From positions 1,922,001 to 1,986,000 of the forward strand of contig NZ_JACCAB010000001.1 of the NCBI RefSeq assembly GCF_013408925.1: a stretch of DNA of 64,000 nt, given 5' to 3'. Within the stretch, counting starts at the first letter, position 1. Each line of letters starts with the position of its first letter. The stretch is from Pedococcus badiiscoriae (lineage in GTDB: Bacteria > Actinomycetota > Actinomycetes > Actinomycetales > Dermatophilaceae). A program made the translations under genes and the position numbers. The notes beneath the pieces were generated by a model that was not told where the DNA came from, searched no databases, and saw nothing but the letters and a program-made list of their open reading frames with translations. Positions 45,287 to 52,880 of the stretch are shown piece after piece.

Positions 45287-46270
45287 TCACAGGGCCAATG
45301 CGGACGTCGCGCGCTGAGCCGACGCCCAGTAACCAGCCATGGCGGCCAGCGGTTCGTCCAATGAAACGGTGCGACCTCGGGACAGGCGGGCCATCAGGAA
45401 CTGCACCGACTTGGCCGTGGTGGCGAGCTCGCTCCAGCACTCTGCGGCCTCGAGCAGACCCGGCTTGCCCTCCCGGCGGGAGCCGAGCCAACGGCAGTAC
45501 TCCGCCGCAAGACCGGCGTTTGCCCCGCATTGTCGGACGGTTGCGAATGCCCATTGGTGGAAGGTGTTTGTCGGCTCCGCCTTGATCCACTCCGCGTCCG
45601 CGCGGATTCGGTCCGACATGCGTTCGACTGGGTTGTCGTGTGGGGTTCGGCTCAGGTGCCGTCGTAGCAGGTCGAAGGAGATGTCGGTGAGCTCGGTAGC
45701 GCGCCTGTCCACAAGGCCATCAAGCCTAATCAGCTCCACATAAGGAGGCAGGACGCCGTCTGCCGGCAGGTGTGTGCCGACGCCGAAGACTCCGTCGAAG
45801 TCGTCCCCTGCCAGCTCGAAGTACCCGGCATTGTGGAAGTAACCAAGACGACGCCCCGCGAGGTCCACAGCATTGGGGATGATGGTCGACTTGACGTGCT
45901 CGATGCCGTAACTCACGCCTTGGGTATCCGGGAGGTAGTAGGAGTCAGCTTCGATGGTCAGCAGGCGCCCCAGTTGCAACTGCTCGACGCAGTGGACCAG
46001 CGACCCGCGCCAGGGATTCATCTCGTGGACGTCGATGCCGTATGCCGCGTAGAGGTCTTCTTGCGGAAACTTGAAGAACGTCCACTGGTCTCCCTCGAAG
46101 TCGGAGGCGAGGCTGAAGGCGGCGCTGGCCAGCGGCTGCATCCCCAGCGAGTGAAGCAGTTCGATCCACACATCCACATAGCAGTTCGTCTCAGCCCACA
46201 CCAAGGTGTCTGTGTGGAGTTCGTGAGGTGTGTACGCGCTGGCGGTCAGCGGGAGCAGGGTCGTACTCAT
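45287..46270 (-). CDS. DUF1839 family protein
   Basis: 327 residues, no TM or signal peptide. The sequence matches the DUF1839 family: DTLVWAETNCYVDVWIELLHSLGMQPLASAAFSLASDFEGDQWTFFKFP, VHEMNPWRGSLVHCVEQLQLGRLLTIEADSYYLPDTQG, YFHNAGYFELAGDDFDGVF. Conserved Cys, His and Asp residues suggest an enzyme, possibly of a papain or transglutaminase-like kind, since a Cys and a His sit in NCYVDVW and LVHCVEQL; this is a guess. DUF1839 genes commonly accompany amino acid:[carrier protein] ligases. Its ATG overlaps the ligase stop by 4 nt, so it belongs to the same pathway, perhaps as the acceptor or transfer enzyme. Confidence 0.85.
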   Translation of the reverse strand: MSTTLLPLTASAYTPHELHTDTLVWAETNCYVDVWIELLHSLGMQPLASAAFSLASDFEGDQWTFFKFPQEDLYAAYGIDVHEMNPWRGSLVHCVEQLQLGRLLTIEADSYYLPDTQGVSYGIEHVKSTIIPNAVDLAGRRLGYFHNAGYFELAGDDFDGVFGVGTHLPADGVLPPYVELIRLDGLVDRRATELTDISFDLLRRHLSRTPHDNPVERMSDRIRADAEWIKAEPTNTFHQWAFATVRQCGANAGLAAEYCRWLGSRREGKPGLLEAAECWSELATTAKSVQFLMARLSRGRTVSLDEPLAAMAGYWASAQRATSALAL

Positions 46271-47208
46271 TGCTGCAGCTGGGCCTGGACATCGTCTGGC
46301 CACGTTGTCGGGTTGGTGCCGTGCACATGGAGCAGGGCGAGGGCAATGCGCTCGAGACCGAATCCGACGCAGCCCGTGTGCGCGCGCTCGCCGTTGGTCG
46401 TCGTGATGTTGAACGGTGTGCCGAAGTGGTCGAGATGCAGGTTGGAGGACACGATGGCCGTTGGGTGCTCGGTGGAGGTGATCGGACAGACGATCTCGTA
46501 CTTCAGCTCGGTGTCACGTTGGTTTGCCGTGAGGATCCGACCGGCGCGACCGAAGAAGGGGTCGTTCGCCACTACCCGCTCCACGGGCAAGCCAAGGGAC
46601 AGCATGGCGTTCAAGGCTCGTTCCGCCCAAAGGTCCCGATGCTCGAGCGCTCCTTCGGGGGTGCCGACGTAGACGAACTCATGCTGACGGAAGCTCTGTT
46701 GCCTAGCCGGGTCAACGCTGGGCTCATGGCGAAAGCAGAACCCCACTGCCTCCAGCCGACGACCCTGACTCCCGACGGACTGACCTTGCATTCCCTCGTA
46801 CAGCGAATGGCAGGCTGCAGATCCCAGGACGACCTCAGCGGGCTCCAGCTTGGTGGTCCAGTCACGACCCTCGTCGGCCAGCATGAGCAGTTCGGTATGG
46901 TCGTGATCCTCCCCGCGGAAGACGTCGACCGAACCAACAAGGTCGGGAAAGGATCGCAGGTAATCTGTGCGCTCGAAAGCCGACCGCGGCAAGAGGGGTG
47001 GAAGGTAGAGAAGGGGCTCGTAGGTCTCCTCCGCGCTGACTCCGATCCGGTGGGCCAACGCCTCGACTCCGCGGATGACCTGCTCGTATGTCGCCGATCG
47101 CAGGTACAGGCCGTCCACACTGGTCCGCTGCAGTATGCCGTCGGCCACAAGGAGCGCACGGAAGGCCTCGTGCGCCTCGACGACGTGATGATCCCCCAAA
47201 CCCCTCAC
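46267..47208 (-). CDS. Amino acid:[carrier protein] ligase (class II aaRS paralogue)
   Basis: 313-residue homologue of the catalytic core of atypical seryl-tRNA synthetases without a tRNA-binding arm. Such enzymes activate glycine or alanine with ATP and attach it to the phosphopantetheine of a small carrier protein (characterised in Bradyrhizobium and Agrobacterium). Zinc-site residues fit: Cys133 (SAACHSLYEG), Glu177 (FRQHEFV), Cys280 (AHTGCVGFG). Motif 2 Arg lies in CFRHEPS, and motif 3 GFGLERIALAL is at 282-292. The GTG start is 1 nt behind the dehydrogenase-like gene stop, and the ACP and PPTase are two and three genes upstream. Which amino acid is used cannot be told from sequence alone. 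Confidence 0.92.
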   Translation of the reverse strand: MRGLGDHHVVEAHEAFRALLVADGILQRTSVDGLYLRSATYEQVIRGVEALAHRIGVSAEETYEPLLYLPPLLPRSAFERTDYLRSFPDLVGSVDVFRGEDHDHTELLMLADEGRDWTTKLEPAEVVLGSAACHSLYEGMQGQSVGSQGRRLEAVGFCFRHEPSVDPARQQSFRQHEFVYVGTPEGALEHRDLWAERALNAMLSLGLPVERVVANDPFFGRAGRILTANQRDTELKYEIVCPITSTEHPTAIVSSNLHLDHFGTPFNITTTNGERAHTGCVGFGLERIALALLHVHGTNPTTWPDDVQAQLQQ

Positions 47209-47209
47209 C

Positions 47210-48391
47210 TCACATCTTGCGGTGCACGAGAAGCAACTGGGCGTTGTTGGCGTTGATGCGGTCGTTGTTGACCATCAGCTGTGCGCCATATGCGTCCCGG
47301 AGGAGCCTCCCCAGCGTGAAGGGACTGCGGTTGGCGTATCCCGCCATGCCACAGATGAGCAGCGCTCGTTGCACGACGTCCACGACGAGCGTTGACGCCG
47401 ACACCTTCAGTGAGTTCATCGCTATCGCGAAACCAATGGCGGTGGTCTGGTCAGGAGAGTCCTGGATAGCCGCATACCGGGCCCTGGCGGCGAACACGAC
47501 GTCCTGAAACTCCTGCAAGACAGTCGTCAGTTCCGCAAGGCGAAGCGCGTTGGGCGGGGTGATGTCGGGGTTGCGGCGCGCCGCAGCCTGCACGAATTTG
47601 CGGGCACGGTCGGAGGCCTCCGAGGCGATTCCAAACCAGAGTGAGGACCAGAGGATGTGGGAGACCGGCAGCATCGTCTGGCTTGAGATGTCGCCGTAGG
47701 CAACCGGCAAGATGTCTGCCGCATCCCCGTGCGCCAGCAGCTCGAAACCCAGGCTGCAGGTGCCCCGGAAGCCCATCGCGTCCCACTCGCTGGTGGGCTT
47801 CAGCGTGACGTTCTCACGGCGACATAGGACGAGCACTTGATCGCTGGCAGGGCTCTCGGGCGTTCGTCGCGCGGTCGCGAGGATCGCATCGGAGTACTCG
47901 CCGTATGAGATGACAGGGGCTTGCTTTCGCAGTTGGAAGGAGTCGAGGTCACGCTCGACCGCACAACTGCTCATACGCACGTTGCCACCGATGCCGGCCT
48001 CGGTGGTGGCTGAGGCGAGCAGGAGTCCCTCGCGCGCGACACGCTCGGTGAAGGCACGAAGCTCGGGGGAGTCTCCGTGCCGTACAAGACAGGCAACCTG
48101 AATCTGGTGCATTGCCTGCACCATCGCGGCCGAACTGCAGTAGCGGGCAAGCGTCGTCGTCGCCTCCGCGACCTGGCCCAACGTCCAGCCAAGTCCGCCC
48201 ATCTCCGTCGGAATCAGCGCGCCAAGAAGCCCGGCGGATCGCATGGCATCGATGGCCTCGACGGGGAACCGCGATTGCTCATCGACTTCGGCTGCAGCCG
48301 GCCCGGCAACCTCGGACCCGATGTCGGTTGCAAGTTTCAGGTGGTCCGGCACTCCCGCGTCGTGCCGGCCGTGAATGGCCACCTCAACCAT
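47210..48391 (-). CDS. Acyl-CoA dehydrogenase-fold flavoprotein lacking the usual catalytic Glu
   Basis: 393 residues with the ACAD layout. The N-terminal helical domain (FPVEAIDAMRSAGLLGALIPTEMGGLG) is followed by a middle beta-domain (ASATTEAGIGGNVR, EWDAMGFRGTCSLGFEL) and a C-terminal helical bundle (LICGMAGYANRSPFTLGRLLRDAYG). Where ACADs carry IYEGT near the C-terminus, this one has LMVNNDRI (372-379), so the standard base is absent. It may oxidise an aminoacyl-S-ACP by another residue or act as a flavin-dependent oxygenase. Precedent: PltE/RedW oxidise prolyl-S-carrier protein. ATG 48391 overlaps the ACP stop by 8 nt; the open frame to 48505 is rejected. Confidence 0.87.
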   Translation of the reverse strand: MVEVAIHGRHDAGVPDHLKLATDIGSEVAGPAAAEVDEQSRFPVEAIDAMRSAGLLGALIPTEMGGLGWTLGQVAEATTTLARYCSSAAMVQAMHQIQVACLVRHGDSPELRAFTERVAREGLLLASATTEAGIGGNVRMSSCAVERDLDSFQLRKQAPVISYGEYSDAILATARRTPESPASDQVLVLCRRENVTLKPTSEWDAMGFRGTCSLGFELLAHGDAADILPVAYGDISSQTMLPVSHILWSSLWFGIASEASDRARKFVQAAARRNPDITPPNALRLAELTTVLQEFQDVVFAARARYAAIQDSPDQTTAIGFAIAMNSLKVSASTLVVDVVQRALLICGMAGYANRSPFTLGRLLRDAYGAQLMVNNDRINANNAQLLLVHRKM

Positions 48392-48638
48392 GGGCGGGCA
48401 CCTCCACCTCGAGCTGACCCAGCACTGCCATGATGGTGGAGATGCTCTCGAAAGTGCCTTTGCGAAGGTACTCGTCCGGGAATTCGATGTCGAAGGCGTC
48501 TTCAAGGCCCAGCATCACGTTGACGCTTGCATGCGACGTCATGCCAGCCCGGTAAAGGTCGTCGTCCCGCCCCAATTTGTCTACCTCGATCGGAAGCCGC
48601 GCGAAGGCGACGAGCACTGATCGAATCCGCTCTTCCAT
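48384..48638 (-). CDS. Stand-alone acyl carrier protein
   Basis: 84-residue carrier protein. The phosphopantetheine attachment serine is probably Ser35 in AGMTSHASVNVMLGLEDAF; TSH replaces the DSL of fatty-acid ACPs, as I recall for carrier proteins paired with amino acid:[carrier protein] ligases. Helix 2 after the serine is intact, and the protein is acidic (FPDEYL, DDD). It sits directly downstream of an AcpS-type transferase (20 bp) and overlaps the flavoprotein gene, so it is the dedicated carrier of this operon and not the fatty-acid ACP. Confidence 0.93.
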   Translation of the reverse strand: MEERIRSVLVAFARLPIEVDKLGRDDDLYRAGMTSHASVNVMLGLEDAFDIEFPDEYLRKGTFESISTIMAVLGQLEVEVPAHG

Positions 48639-48658
48639 GTCATGCCCTTCTCAAGCAG

Positions 48659-49108
48659 TCATGTCCTCAACCCGACTTCGAAGATGACACCAATGACGGT
48701 GGCAACCGCGTACTCGCTGCCGTGCGACATCGACAGTGCGATCGAACCGATCTGAGCGGCTTTCGCAAGGTCTGACGCAGTGCCCGTCAGCGACACTTCA
48801 GTCCACCCGCTTTCATGCCGAAGCACCTCCATCTCGCGCCATAGAGGGACCTCATGCATTGGACGGAGAAGCTTGATGATGGCTTCCTTGGCGCAGAATC
48901 GGGCCGCGAGTCCTGGGGCCAGTTCACGCGGACTCGCGCTTCGCCCACCACAGGAGGCAACCTCGTGTTCGGTGAAGATCCTGTCCATGAATCGATCGCC
49001 GTGATCGATGAGTGACCTCTCCATTGACGGCACGCTCTGGATGTCTGTGCCAACGCGCACCTCAAAGGGGCGGTGGTCGTGGTCTGCCGCTGTCTGGGAC
49101 GTACCCAT
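48659..49108 (-). CDS. AcpS-type 4'-phosphopantetheinyl transferase
   Basis: 149-residue holo-ACP synthase-like enzyme that converts the neighbouring apo-ACP into its active form using coenzyme A. It has the GTDIQSV motif (Asp22, magnesium binding), FTEHEVASC, and ARFCAKEAIIKLL with Lys74, Glu75 and Lys79. The ATG at 49108 is preferred; the open frame to 49195 has no supporting features. It is the first gene of the minus-strand operon. A dedicated transferase beside a single ACP argues that the pathway is self-contained and was acquired or kept as a unit. Confidence 0.9.
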   Translation of the reverse strand: MGTSQTAADHDHRPFEVRVGTDIQSVPSMERSLIDHGDRFMDRIFTEHEVASCGGRSASPRELAPGLAARFCAKEAIIKLLRPMHEVPLWREMEVLRHESGWTEVSLTGTASDLAKAAQIGSIALSMSHGSEYAVATVIGVIFEVGLRT

Positions 49109-49243
49109 GCGTCGAGGATAGGGCGCTCCGTGGCGCGGTGGTCGTGAAAGCTGGCGATCCGATCCCGACTTCGTGGAATACTCGGGGAGGAGCATGCCGG
49201 TCGCAGAGGGTGTCAGGCGCGCAGGGGAGGCGGGGCATGCGAA
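49109..49243. promoter_or_regulatory. Divergent promoter region of the carrier-protein operon and a GT2 gene
   Basis: 135 bp between the divergent PPTase and glycosyltransferase starts. No clear palindromic operator was found; gcatgccggtcgc and cggggcatgcgaa near 49193-49243 share a GCATGC core repeated 41 bp apart. Confidence 0.35.
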
Positions 49244-50194
49244 ATGTCGGAACTTGACGAGGCCGTGCGGGTCACCGTGGTCGTCGTTCTCTTCAACAGT
49301 GCGCCCCTCCTCCCACAGCTCGTTCCCGCGCTTCGCTTGGGGCTTGAGGGGGTTCGGTGGACCGTCGTGGCTGTGGACAATGCCTCGGCCGACGACTCCG
49401 CCGACGTGTTGCGGAACCTGATGCCCGAGGCGGTCGTCGTGGAGACAGGGCGCAACGGAGGGTATGCCGCGGGGATCAACGCCGGCGTTGCCGTCGCTTC
49501 GGACTTCGATGCGGTTCTCGTGCTGAATCCCGACGTTCGCCTGTCCCAGGGTTGCGTTGGCCTGCTGGCTGAAGCCTTGCGTGTCCCAGGCACGGGCATC
49601 GCGGTGCCGCGCCTAACCACGGGCGATGGCGCCCTCATCCCGTCCATGCGTCGAGAACCATCGTTGCGAAGGCTGCTTGCCGAGGCGTTGATCGGAGGCA
49701 GACGCGCGGGCAGGTTGGCGCGCCTCGGCGAAGTCGTGACCGATGCATCGGCGTACGAGCATCCGGCCACGACTGACTGGGCCGAGGGGTCCACCCAGTT
49801 GATCAGTCGAGAGTGTTGGGATGCCTGCGGCGGGTGGGACGAGTCGTTCTTTCTCTACTCGGAGGAGACGGACTTCGGGCTTAGGGCGCGCGACCTTGGT
49901 TACGGGACTCGCTACGTGCCGGAGGCCCGAGCCGTCCACCTCCAAGGTGGGTCGGCTGTGACACCGGCCTTGTGGGCGCTGGTCGCCAGGAACAGGGTGC
50001 GGCTGTACCGGCGGCGCAACGGCCCGCTTCGCGGGGCCGCATTTCACGCGGGGCTGTTGGTTCGGGAGGCAACCCGAGCCATCATAGGTCGCAAGCCCAG
50101 TCGCGCGGCCACCCGCGAACTCCTTCGATGTGTTGTCGTCCACGATGACCCCGGCCCCGACGTCATCGCGCGCCACCGGGGCACGTCGAGGTGA
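49244..50194 (+). CDS. Glycosyltransferase family 2 (WbbL/rhamnosyltransferase-like)
   Basis: 316-residue GT-A fold glycosyltransferase. The nucleotide-binding N-terminus is VTVVVVLFNSAPLLPQLVPAL. VDNASADDSADVL, GRNGGYAAGINAG, and the DxD-equivalent VLNPDVRLS follow. The acceptor-side catalytic region has GWDESFFLYSEETDFGLRARDLGYGTRYVPEARAVH, strongly like rhamnosyltransferases such as WbbL. It is probably cytoplasmic and membrane-associated, adding a sugar to the lipid-linked repeat unit. The ATG at 49244 follows GGGGAGG at some distance. It is divergent from the carrier-protein operon and converges on the NodB deacetylase with 14 bp between. Confidence 0.91.
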   Translation: MSELDEAVRVTVVVVLFNSAPLLPQLVPALRLGLEGVRWTVVAVDNASADDSADVLRNLMPEAVVVETGRNGGYAAGINAGVAVASDFDAVLVLNPDVRLSQGCVGLLAEALRVPGTGIAVPRLTTGDGALIPSMRREPSLRRLLAEALIGGRRAGRLARLGEVVTDASAYEHPATTDWAEGSTQLISRECWDACGGWDESFFLYSEETDFGLRARDLGYGTRYVPEARAVHLQGGSAVTPALWALVARNRVRLYRRRNGPLRGAAFHAGLLVREATRAIIGRKPSRAATRELLRCVVVHDDPGPDVIARHRGTSR

Positions 50195-50208
50195 CCGAGC
50201 GGGTCTAC

Positions 50209-50877
50209 CTATGCGAGCCACCGCTTCGCGAGTCCGATCGAAACCTTGGCCAAGCGGTAGTGAGGCTGGCCCGCGGCGACGATCGCTCGCAGCACCGAGT
50301 CCGGCGTGTCGGTCGAGGTCACGCTGAAACGGTGCTGCAGGAACGAACCTGGCACCGCGAGCCGCCTGTCGCTCGTGCACACCTCCGAGTAGCCGAATCG
50401 TCGGAGTGAGGCCAGACTCGCCCGGTCATACCGTCCGAAAGGCGTTGCCGCCGACGTTATCGCCCGACCCGTGATGTCTTCCAGTTCGCGTCGAGCTGTC
50501 ACCATTTCGCGTTCGACGGCCGCTGCGCCCAACTTTTTCCAGGGCAAATGGTGCATGCCATGGGTCCCGATCGAGAAACCGGCTGCAAGCAGTGCGGAGA
50601 GGTCACGACGACTGACGGACCCTGCAGAACCGAGACGCCCGGCCAGCACGTAAAAGGTGCCCGCAAGCTCACGTTCCAGCAAGGCCGGCGCCGCGCTCTG
50701 GGCGTCCGAGTCATTGCCGTCGTCAAAGCTGATCCTGACACCAGGAACGGTGACCAGAACGTCGAGAATGTCGTTGAACACCGGGAGAGTCACCCAATAT
50801 TTGTCTTCGCCGGGCTCCAAAGGGCGTCGTGGTCTACCTACCCCGTGGAAGCACACATGGGGGCCGTGCTGGGTCAC
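50209..50877 (-). CDS. Polysaccharide deacetylase (NodB homology domain)
   Basis: 222-residue carbohydrate esterase family 4 type protein. Motif 1 is RISFDDGND, with the two Asp. Motif 2 is SIGTHGMHHLPW, whose histidines bind the metal. AATPFGRYDRASLASLRRFGYSEVCTSD follows as in the family. No signal peptide is visible, so it acts inside the cell or the start lies elsewhere. It probably removes N-acetyl groups from a sugar of the polymer or precursor, as may the PIG-L protein. Its GTG start overlaps the GNAT-like gene stop by 4 nt (GTGA). Confidence 0.88.
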   Translation of the reverse strand: MTQHGPHVCFHGVGRPRRPLEPGEDKYWVTLPVFNDILDVLVTVPGVRISFDDGNDSDAQSAAPALLERELAGTFYVLAGRLGSAGSVSRRDLSALLAAGFSIGTHGMHHLPWKKLGAAAVEREMVTARRELEDITGRAITSAATPFGRYDRASLASLRRFGYSEVCTSDRRLAVPGSFLQHRFSVTSTDTPDSVLRAIVAAGQPHYRLAKVSIGLAKRWLA

Positions 50878-51962
50878 GTGCCCAATCCCCGGATGTTGCG
50901 AAGCCGGCCCCGCACTCGCGGTGCGACTCCGGAAGCCCGCACGAGCTCGCGAGCGCCGGCGCGCATACGAAACGCAGTCCTGGCTGCGCGAGAGGCGCTC
51001 ACAAAGCCCTCGCCAACCTCCTCGGAGCCCGTCATCGCTCGTCGCTTGTATTCGTCATCCCCGCGGCCCAGGTCCAGACGGCGAATCCCCAGTCCCGGCG
51101 CGGCCGCCACGAGTTCCCGCAACAGGATCCAACCCGGGGCCAGATGGGCCAGTTCAGGGTCGTAGACAGGGAACCACCAGTGAGCGACCCCTTCGGACCG
51201 CAGGCCGAAGTGCCCTGCGACGAGCCTGTTCCCGCAGTGCACCGCCGAGAGAAGCCCCGAGAAGTCGTCCTCGCGCCGGTCCAAGAGGTGATGCAGCAAC
51301 TGTCGGCGCTTCTCGTCCGAGAAGAAATTCGGAGCGCCGGAGGCGACGTACTGGGCGCACTTGAGGTCGATGATCTGGTCGAGCAGCGCGTGGGACCGCG
51401 AGTCTGCCTCGAAGTGCAACTCCCCCAGGCTTTCGGCAGCCCGCCGGCCGCGCCTCCGCGCCTGGCTGAAGTTTGACCGGCCGCTCTTTGATGCCCTCAT
51501 CAGATAGCCATCCAGGCCGCCAGTGACGTCCATGAACGGGGACTGGCGCCAAACCTTTGCTTCGCCCAGGAGGGTGGGTGAGGGGCCTCGAACGAGATGG
51601 TCGAAACGAAGGTTCGTCGCTTTGAGCTCCTTCAGCGTGGCTAGCGGGTCGATGTCCACCCGAGTCACAGGGCCCTGGAAGTCAGCCGCAGGCCACCCAA
51701 CGGGGAGCATGGTGGAACCATTCCGCTGCAAGGGCCACACGCCAGCGATATCGCCAGCGAGGGAGGAATCCGTGACGACAGCCAAAGTCACTGCCCCCGT
51801 GGTGGCATGAACCGCGTCACTGAAGGCGGGATGAAAGTAGGGACTGGCAAAGGTGCTGTCAGCCGCCCGTATCCCCTGCCATGCGCTCCGAATGGCGGCG
51901 TCAACCTCCTCCCAGGGCACGCTGTGCACAACCGAACCCGTGCTGGTCCCCGTCTCCACCAT
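50874..51962 (-). CDS. FemAB/CelD-like GNAT-fold acyltransferase
   Basis: 362-residue protein of the BioF2/CelD-BcsL N-acyltransferase type seen in many polysaccharide loci. The C-terminal GNAT core contains ADSRSHALLDQIIDLKCAQY, GLLSAVHCGNRLVAGHFGLRSEGVAHWWFPVYDPELAHLAPGWILLRELVAAAPGLGIRRLDLGRGDDEYKRR, the family hallmark. FemAB relatives use aminoacyl-tRNA to add amino acids. In a locus with an aminoacyl-carrier-protein ligase, a related aminoacyl donor is conceivable, but CelD-type members more likely use acyl-CoA. It is divergent from a GT2 gene and coupled to the deacetylase. Confidence 0.83.
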   Translation of the reverse strand: MVETGTSTGSVVHSVPWEEVDAAIRSAWQGIRAADSTFASPYFHPAFSDAVHATTGAVTLAVVTDSSLAGDIAGVWPLQRNGSTMLPVGWPAADFQGPVTRVDIDPLATLKELKATNLRFDHLVRGPSPTLLGEAKVWRQSPFMDVTGGLDGYLMRASKSGRSNFSQARRRGRRAAESLGELHFEADSRSHALLDQIIDLKCAQYVASGAPNFFSDEKRRQLLHHLLDRREDDFSGLLSAVHCGNRLVAGHFGLRSEGVAHWWFPVYDPELAHLAPGWILLRELVAAAPGLGIRRLDLGRGDDEYKRRAMTGSEEVGEGFVSASRAARTAFRMRAGARELVRASGVAPRVRGRLRNIRGLGT

Positions 51963-52049
51963 GTGCTCAACAATAGACGCCGCTGGCTGGGGCGGCCTCG
52001 GTCAACTGACGGGTGTGGCCGCTGCGGATCGTGGCTAGGGTCGACACCC

Positions 52050-52871
52050 ATGACCAGTGTGATCGTAGCCGCGCACAACGAGGCGAGCGTGGTCAGACGG
52101 TGCTTGGACACCCTCCTCTCGGAAGCCGCACCCGGGGAACTCGAGGTGATCGTGGTAGCCAACGGATGTGCCGATGACACCGCTGCGCGCGCCTTGCGTC
52201 CCGGCATCCAGGTGATTGAACTGGCCACCGCGGGCAAGGCTGCAGCGCTCAACGCGGGCGACGATGCGGCGACGCGATATCCGCGCATCTACCTCGACGC
52301 TGACATGAGGGTGACTACCGCTGACATACGCGCTCTGAGTGCCGTCCTAGAGGGGGCTGGCTGCGCAACGCTGGCGGCGTACCCCCAACGGACGGTTGCT
52401 CTCGAGGGTCGACCGCTGGCTGTGCGGGCGTTCTATGCGATCAACACTCGTTTGCCGGCCTTTGACGGGGGCCTGTTCGGTCGGGGTCTCGTGGCCTTGT
52501 CGGAGGCTGGCAGGGCACGGTTCGCTCGATTTCCTGACCTCATCGCCGACGACTTGTTCCTGGACTCCTTGTTTTCCGAACACGAGAAGCGCCTGGTCGC
52601 GGACGTCACTGTCGTCGTGGAGGCCCCACGCCGCACCTCTGACCTGGTGTCTCGGCTGGTTCGCGTGCGTCGTGGCAACGCCGCGATGCGTACGGTGCAG
52701 TCTGGGGTGCGGGTCGCGGACCGATGGTCGTGGTTGCGCGACGTGGTCGTCCCGCGCCCATGGTTGGTGCCTGCCGGAGTCATCTATGCGGGAATTTCGG
52801 CGTATGCCGCATGGCGGGCGTCGGCCAGCGCCGCCAGTCGCGAATGGGAGAGGGATGCCTCGACCCGGTAG
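52050..52871 (+). CDS. Glycosyltransferase family 2
   Basis: 273-residue GT-A enzyme. Features are TSVIVAAHNEASVVRRCLDTLL, VVANGCADDTAARA, the DxD region YLDADMRV, and FGRGLVALSEAGRARF ... PDLIADDLFLDSLF as the acceptor region. A hydrophobic stretch near the C-terminus (about 233-255) may anchor it to the membrane. The ATG at 52050 is chosen because the family N-terminus begins there; the longer open frame to 51807 is antisense to the FemAB-like gene. It converges on the acyltransferase gene with 9 bp between. Confidence 0.9.
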   Translation: MTSVIVAAHNEASVVRRCLDTLLSEAAPGELEVIVVANGCADDTAARALRPGIQVIELATAGKAAALNAGDDAATRYPRIYLDADMRVTTADIRALSAVLEGAGCATLAAYPQRTVALEGRPLAVRAFYAINTRLPAFDGGLFGRGLVALSEAGRARFARFPDLIADDLFLDSLFSEHEKRLVADVTVVVEAPRRTSDLVSRLVRVRRGNAAMRTVQSGVRVADRWSWLRDVVVPRPWLVPAGVIYAGISAYAAWRASASAASREWERDASTR

Positions 52872-52880
52872 GCGGTGGCG

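Noticed and set aside
45279..45590. N-terminal extension of the GH2 protein (104 residues)
   Set aside because: Lies inside the DUF1839 gene in another frame, is Arg/Gly-rich and unconserved; ATG 45278 has a GAGGGG ribosome site.
46267..47208. Seryl-tRNA synthetase
   Set aside because: Too short at 313 residues, lacks the tRNA-binding coiled coil, and is next to an ACP and PPTase; fits amino acid:[carrier protein] ligase.
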